Origin: Branchiostoma floridae
Lineage: Eukaryota > Chordata > Leptocardii > Amphioxiformes > Branchiostomatidae
DNA length: 64,000 nt
Reading direction: 5' to 3'
Assembly (NCBI RefSeq): GCF_000003815.2
Contig: NC_049987.1
Span: 19,564,568-19,628,567 of the forward strand
Each line of letters starts with the position of its first letter. The stretch's first letter is position 1. The position numbers and the translations under genes were made by a program. The notes under the pieces were generated by a model. That model was not told the DNA's origin. It worked only from the letters and a program-made list of their open reading frames with translations, and searched no databases. This document shows positions 58,459-64,000 of this stretch, one piece after another.

Positions 58459-60194
58459 CATGTTGCAAGCAGCGACACCTATAGCTGCAGTACAATATGC
58501 AGTACCATTGAATTGCCCGGTGGAATTCGAAGATGACATTCATTGACGTAAGGTGTCAGACGGTCACGGGACAGTCGGTAAGTTATGAAGTTTTAGGGTT
58601 GTGAAAAAAGGCTCTTTATCAAGTATCCCATCCGTTCACAACACCTCTTGTACGTCTTTATTTTCCAGTCCACATTATCATTTTCACTAAGATCCAAGAG
58701 CCAGACTTCATTAAGCATGAGCACGTCCCAAACACCACTACAGCGTTGTATGAAACAAGTAAATTATATCATAAAACTGAAAACAAATAGACAAACAATA
58801 AACGATACCTCCTCGTGATTTAAAACCTCATCCTTACCAGGAAGTTAGTAGTGTTTTCTTAGATAATCCTGATGACATGTGCTGTTATCGGACCAATCTA
58901 GAATGCATATGTGCCCTTTGGGACCTACGAGTGTACTGCCCGTTGTTGTCTGCAGTTAATTATCATCATAAGTGTATATTGTGATGGTGTTATTTTCACA
59001 CCATTCATAATCGCCAGGAATATAGAATAATGATAAAAATTTGCTCAAAGGTGGTTGTTTAATGTTCAGGTCCTTCATATGAAGGCTGTGCTCTAGAGAA
59101 TAACCAAATGTTACATTAATATTAATGGTACCTTAAGCAAAACCTAATTGACTGATTACATCGGCAAATCAATACACACATTTTCACAAACAATTACCAC
59201 TACACAAAATGAAACGCAACGTATCCAATGAAAAATCAGCACAGCTTGCTAACTTTTCAGAACAATATGCTGTCTTTAAAGGCTGAGCAATAAAATGTTT
59301 TGTGCGACAAGCCTGACATGCGCAAAAATACCACAAGATGTCGCTTCTGTAAGTGCATTGTTCCTTCCCTGCTACAAAAATAAACTGGCTGTTCGATCGC
59401 TACCGAGAATCTGCTTGGAGATTAAAGTTGTTATAGTGTAGTATAGTTTCAGTTCTTTAACTACTGTTCTATCATGTACACATTGGGTACCTGCCTATGG
59501 CACTGGCTGCAAATACACCCGATATTATCAATATTAATATATTATTATCATTACCATTATCATTATCACAATTATCATTATTATTATCACTATTATCATT
59601 ATTATTATCATTATTATCATTATTAATATCATCATCATCATCATCATCATTATCATTGTCATCATTATTATTATCATTATTATTATCATCATCATCATCT
59701 TTGTCATTATCATTATCATCATCATCATCATCATCATCATTATTATTATCATTATCATTATTATTATCATCATCATCATTGTCATTATCATTATCATTAT
59801 CATTATCATTATCATTATCATTATCATTATCATTATCATCATCATCATCATCATCATTATTATTATCTGTTTTCTTTAAGCCTTCGACCTCGTCAACCAT
59901 TAAAACTACCAATACTACCGGTGGGTCTGCTACTAGCAATACTTACAGTGAATTTTCCATCAAACCTGACTACAGTGACAACTCCAGGGTATTAAAGAAG
60001 ATGGCTGCAGTAGGTTTGAGTGGTTACTATAAAACACGATTCTTTGGTCCATGGGAAAAGTAATCGTACAGACTACAAAGGCAAGGTGTCCCTTAATAAT
60101 AGTAATAGTGGATATTACTGTTACTATTAGTACCGGTTTGAGTATAGTTGACTTGCTGCACATACACCTTGTGTACGTTTGTTGTAGACTGTAT
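58459..60194. other. Intergenic region
   Basis: Apart from the ATTATC microsatellite, only weak resemblance to a family-C MITE end was seen at 59957-60030 (atcaaacctgactacagtga..aggtttgagtggttac). No exon was supported. Confidence 0.45.
59530..59866 (+). repeat. Long (ATTATC)n/(ATC)n microsatellite
   Basis: About 340 bp of interrupted attatc and atc repeats. It generates spurious long open frames of Asp/Asn or Leu/Ser on both strands. Confidence 0.97.
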
Positions 60195-60251
60195 TTACTG
60201 TAAAGACTGTAAGCAGTTAACTAAGGCATTGACGTATTCGTCTTTCCTATT
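60195..60251 (-). pseudogene. Duplicate of the TMEM53-like C-terminal codons
   Basis: Just past the stop at 60317, the minus strand reads NRKDEYVNALVNCLQSLQ and TAA. It parallels LHRDEYVRALDNYLDTLEL and TGA at the true end of the gene. An AG (tttcaaatag|GAAAGACG) directly precedes the similar stretch, so it could serve as an alternative last exon. Otherwise it is a decayed duplication of the exon end. Confidence 0.6.
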
Positions 60252-60316
60252 TGAAACACCGGCTGTGGATGTGTATAGATAAAGAACCTTGTTTTCCGGG
60301 TATTTTTCAACCCTAT

Positions 60317-63037
60317 TCATAGTTCTAAAGTATCCAGGTAGTTGTCTAAGGCGCGGACGTACTCGTCTCGGTGCAGCCTCATGTGGTTGGAGTGGGCGGA
60401 GTCGTCCCAGAACTGCAGCCGGACGTCGTGGCCCTGCCGCCGCCAACCCTCGACGCAGCGTTCGTTGTACTCTTTGGTGGACATCGGGTCATTATGGCAA
60501 CCGTACAGCAAAATCGGCGACTTCGGGAGGTTTGTTTCCCAATTAGAGCGGGTCTGAGGAGACGAGATACAGAAATGTCGCCGTGAAAAACATGTCGGCA
60601 ATATCCTCATGGTGACGTTGTAATTTTATACATTTAGGTATACAACCAAGTAACCAACCAAAGAGCCGACAGACAGACAAAAATTAAAACAAACAAACAA
60701 ACAAACAAACAAAACAAATAAGGTTAAATACTCACGAAATTATGTGATTTCTGCACTCCTGGCATGTAAGTGAAGTAGCTCCACACCCCGGCAGTGTACA
60801 GGAGTTTCCCCACAGGATTTTTGAGGGACTTCCCGACTCCGATTGCCGCCCCTTTCGTGTCCCCGATCACACCATCAAACACCTGACTCACGACTCTCTC
60901 CAGAAAGTCGTCATATTCTGTATTTTCCCGCGCGTGTACCACCATCATGGTGTATGGAGCAAACCCGACGGACACGCTGTGAACGAGATACGGCTGTTTC
61001 GGATTGGCCTCTGTCTTCAGGAACTTCAGAGCGTCTACGGCGATCTTCTTTCCGAACCCTGTCGGTGAGGAGGCGTATCGGGGGTCTCCCTTCACCGTCA
61101 GGACGTCGTAGCCCCGCCGGTGGTACAAGGCGCGATGCTTGTTCAACACTTTCCTGCTGGCGTACAGCCATGCGAAGAGCAGCACGAGCGGCCTGTCGTC
61201 TGTCAGAGGGGTGCGGTCAGCTGTAGACTGAACCTCGATGTGTTTGGTGACCACTCGGACGTTGAACTGACTTTTATCCAGCGCAGCAGTTGGTGCGGCT
61301 TTTGTATTTTCTTGCAGTCCCTGAAATTAAGGAATGAAATAGAATAAATTACTGAGTCTCGTTGTACATTTTATTGGCTTACGTAGCTTGCTCACTTCGT
61401 TATTCCCTCACAGCTGCTGAAAATGAAGGAACTTTAAGGTACGCTTGTGTCACTGCGGGGTTCGTCCACTATGTCACTGTTGACTTGTGTTGTTTTCGCC
61501 GATTTTTTGTTGCGCTCCCACTTACTTGCGTCACTGTTGCGTTTCTAGACTAAATGAACAGGTTTTCGGAAATCGCAGCGATGTCATTTTATGAAAAACC
61601 ACTGTAAAATGATGAAAATGCCTAAAAATGAGATTTATAATGAAACAATTTCCCTTGTGATGATGAACAATATGTTATGCTAACCTTGAAAGACTTTTAC
61701 AGTAAAGGAAGTGATGCAAATGAACGGACACAAACCTAAGACCAGATTTGACCCGATTTATCCTTTGTTTTTCACCAAGTACGTGTAATGATGTATGTTT
61801 ATAGGTTTATAGAACAATTTTCAAATTTCACAAATCTTATAGTTTGTTATTACACACGTTTTTTGTGAGTATTTTCACTGTCGGCAGATGGCTTGCCAAA
61901 CTTAGACAATGTCTAAGTCTATAATACTTTGATAATAGGAAAAAATGGCTTATGGGTCCGATCGCACGCACGAATGCCTGCAAGTTTGGTGTTCTATCGG
62001 CGGCAGGCTACCAGTGATGATTACATATTGCTTGTAAAGCAAACTCAAAAGCAAACGTTATCATCCAACATATATCTGGTTTCTTTTTTATCGTTGTACG
62101 ATAATCTATTTATCTGTTTTTAGAGGGCTTTTTCCAGCTCGTGCATAAAGTGTAAATGTAGGGTTAATCAAAAAAAAAATTCACGGGTCTTAGTGGCAAG
62201 CGTGCAGATGTTGACACACTGACAGCACCAAACCCGTAGGTGATTTTGGCACCTTTAGACAAAATAGCCGTGAGGCTTGGTGGGCGTCACTCCACCGTCA
62301 TTGGGGTAGGGGCAAGGCGAGTATCGAACTCAGGACCTACTGATTCTGATTCCAACGCGAAAGCCGTTCCGACACACAGACACACAGGTTAATTGAAGCA
62401 CGTTGATATATATATATATAGGCAAATTTTGACAAGCCTACGTAGCCTTAAGATGGAGCGGTTACGTAAGTATCAGGCCAGTTCCAAACACTGTAGTGAA
62501 TTAACTCTCCCCCACACCTCACTACACCTGACAGCGTATAAGGCCACGCTGGCTTAATTCTCTGGATGACAACCGCGCGCGCATTGATTTTGGCCTGTTC
62601 TAATCTAAAAGAAAAATGTACGTGACCACATGTGACCAAATGGCATCACTGGTCAATCAAAATGTTATACTTGTCAGAGTATCTGCTCCCATGTTAATTA
62701 ATTGGGCACATGGTCAAGGCACGGGGTCACAGCGTCGTTGTTCCCTCTTTAAACAAGAATGGCAATAAAAACATGTCACTGAAATGGCGAACACATTGGT
62801 CGTTCCTGTTGAATGACTGAGGCCGTACTAAGGACATTGTGTTGTGTGTTTATGCTGTTATGGTGTTGTTTTGCTAACAAGCTATCGGTGAAGTATAGAA
62901 TTCTACATGTCTCCACATACCGTCTCTTTGTCCTTGTCAGGGAGGTCGGTGACTGCCGTGACGCCCTGTCTATGGAAAGACGCCAGCCCTCGGACACCAC
63001 ACCAACATTGCCGTCCTTTTCTCAGCAAAGCCGTCAT
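60317..63037 (-). CDS. TMEM53-like (DUF829, alpha/beta-hydrolase fold) protein
   Basis: Three coding exons on the minus strand, 62921-63037, 60736-61320 and 60317-60553, join in phase 0 and give 312 residues, near the 277 of human TMEM53. The ATG at 63037 opens a basic, acid-free N-terminus (MTALLRKGRQCWCGVRGL) that resembles a mitochondrial or membrane-targeting presequence. Exon 2 starts GLQENTKAAPTAALDKSQ and contains the family core PLVLLFAWLYASRKVLNKH, then ALYHRRGYDVLTVKG and LVHSVSVGFAPYTMMV, where many hydrolases carry a nucleophile elbow. Exon 3 has ILLYGCHNDPMSTKEYNERC and FWDDSAHSNHMRLHRDEYV, fitting an Asp/His pair near the end. TMEM53 sits in the nuclear envelope in vertebrates; this copy may belong to a lancelet-expanded subgroup. 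Exon 1 is inferred from phase and reading only. Confidence 0.78.
62205..62385 (-). mobile_element. Degenerate tRNA-derived SINE
   Basis: The minus strand has ggaacggctttcgcgttgga (A-box region decayed) and ggtcctgagttcgatactcg (B-box) in the same order as the SINE at 58277. The downstream body is diverged. It lies in the first intron of the TMEM53-like gene. Confidence 0.55.
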
Positions 63038-64000
63038 GTTCTCAACACAAATGTGGTCCAAATCAGGCCTGATACATACGTGTGCGGCAAATGTCAGACT
63101 ACTAGTAGGTAACCCTTTATTTTTGTTTTAAACATACGACGCCGATTAGACAAACCGGTCAGACTTCTCTATAAGACAACAACTTTTCGCCGTGGGACAC
63201 AAATTATCTCCATTCAGTGCTACTAATTCAGTGCTTAGTCTGTTTTGTTAGCTGAGTTTCTTTCTTTTCGAATGCTAGTCCACACAACTGTCAAGGGTCC
63301 AGTTTTGGGCAGGGCCTCTGGAATTCCAGCAGCTGCTGGTAAAAAGTGGGTCGAGCAGACTCCCTGGGGGCTGGGGGTATTGGGCTTAAAAGATCCTAAA
63401 TTACTGGGACAGTCGTCCACAGATTGATGGAGTTCCAGCGAGGGAAGCAGTGTTTATTTACTGTTCTTTGTCTGACAGGTATGCTACATGTGTGATGGAT
63501 AAACTCAGTGATTATAAACTCGGTAAATCAGATTGAACAAGCTGCTAGAGCAAACTTGTGTCACTTCTTGCCAAAAAAACCAGAGCTATCTACCAAAATT
63601 CGTGATCAAAGCTTGTCCAGAAAACGAGATATCAAAACCATAAGCACTGCCTTTTACAAGACTTAGTGTACAGTTCAGTACAGCACAACGTTGTTCACGG
63701 CCGACACTGAATTGTCCATTCCAAGTGTTAACTGTGATGGTGTACGTGTTATTTTGATATTATCATATAGCCAGGGGACGTGGGCCAATCAGAGGGCCCC
63801 ATTTCATGCTGGTTATGACGCCGTAACAGCCGTGCATTAAATATTTGATTATCACATATGTGATAAAACTTTTGAAAATTTAAACCAATCAGGAGGACAG
63901 GCAAACAGGACGCTGGACAATCAGAATGAGATATCCAGGAATCGTCCATCTGCCAAGATAGGGGAATAAGTACAGGCATGGCAGGGGGGATGGCTCCCTC
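63038..64000. other. Region upstream of the TMEM53-like gene
   Basis: A GC-richer stretch at 63265-63390 has short open frames on both strands but no splice or family support. The distal part holds CCAAT-type words, listed separately. Confidence 0.4.
63785..63925. promoter_or_regulatory. CCAAT-box cluster
   Basis: ccaatcag occurs at about 63785 and 63885, and acaatcag at about 63917. NF-Y sites of this form often cluster in TATA-less promoters. They lie about 750-900 bp upstream of the TMEM53-like ATG, but may instead serve a gene beyond the window. Confidence 0.35.

Noticed and set aside
59472-60063. Long open frames of Asp/Asn or Leu/Ser on both strands
   Set aside because: They are translations of the ATTATC microsatellite and have no coding composition outside it.
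62813-63112. 99-residue open frame on the plus strand with a hydrophobic start
   Set aside because: It overlaps, antisense, the first exon of the TMEM53-like gene, whose frame and phase are better supported.

Overview
The window reads as nuclear DNA of an invertebrate chordate, most likely a lancelet (Branchiostoma). Genes are split by GT-AG introns of 0.2-1.5 kb, the proteins resemble vertebrate families (CYP4, spermine synthase, DUSP14, cholinesterase, TMEM53), and the non-coding DNA is crowded with TA-flanked MITEs, tRNA-derived SINEs, non-LTR fragments and microsatellites. No organelle, bacterial or viral signature was seen. Two assembly gaps are present (3939-4643 and 16415-16514). The genus is an inference.

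Layout. 0.1-0.7 kb (+): last two exons of a CYP4-family P450, whose final codons seed a 35-copy 34-bp minisatellite (684-1873). 3.6-11.15 kb (-): spermine synthase, ten recognisable coding exons plus one presumably in the gap, including a textbook U12-type AT-AC intron. 13.0-13.5 kb (+): a single-exon DUSP14/18-like phosphatase. 15.6-20.2 kb (+): an eight-exon cholinesterase with a signal peptide and a GPI-anchor tail. 20.4-25 kb: MITEs, a CRE cluster and a fold-back. 25.1-33.0 kb (+): a two-exon gene for a disordered, Lys/Glu-rich protein of about 2300 residues. 37.7-42.1 kb (+): a single-exon 1457-residue protein built of about 13 degenerate repeats. 42.1-51 kb: gene-poor, with a local family of degenerate duplications, a deleted mariner and an RTE-like remnant. 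51.5-52.6 kb (-): a compact four-exon gene of unrecognised family, with a likely paralogous exon at 55.7 kb. 60.3-63.0 kb (-): a three-exon TMEM53/DUF829-like gene.

The genes do not form one pathway. The CYP4, polyamine, signalling and cholinergic genes look like ordinary metazoan neighbours. Three themes cut across the window. First, exon edges have been duplicated locally several times: the CYP4 C-terminus, two spermine synthase exons and the TMEM53-like C-terminus. Second, two unrelated TA-target MITEs sit exactly at 5' splice sites (G|GTA), so the transposon end now supplies the donor from position +4. Third, two adjacent giant exons encode low-complexity proteins that I could not assign to a known family.

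All intron-exon borders were placed by eye from splice consensus, reading phase and similarity to known families. The untranslated ends of the genes are mostly undefined.
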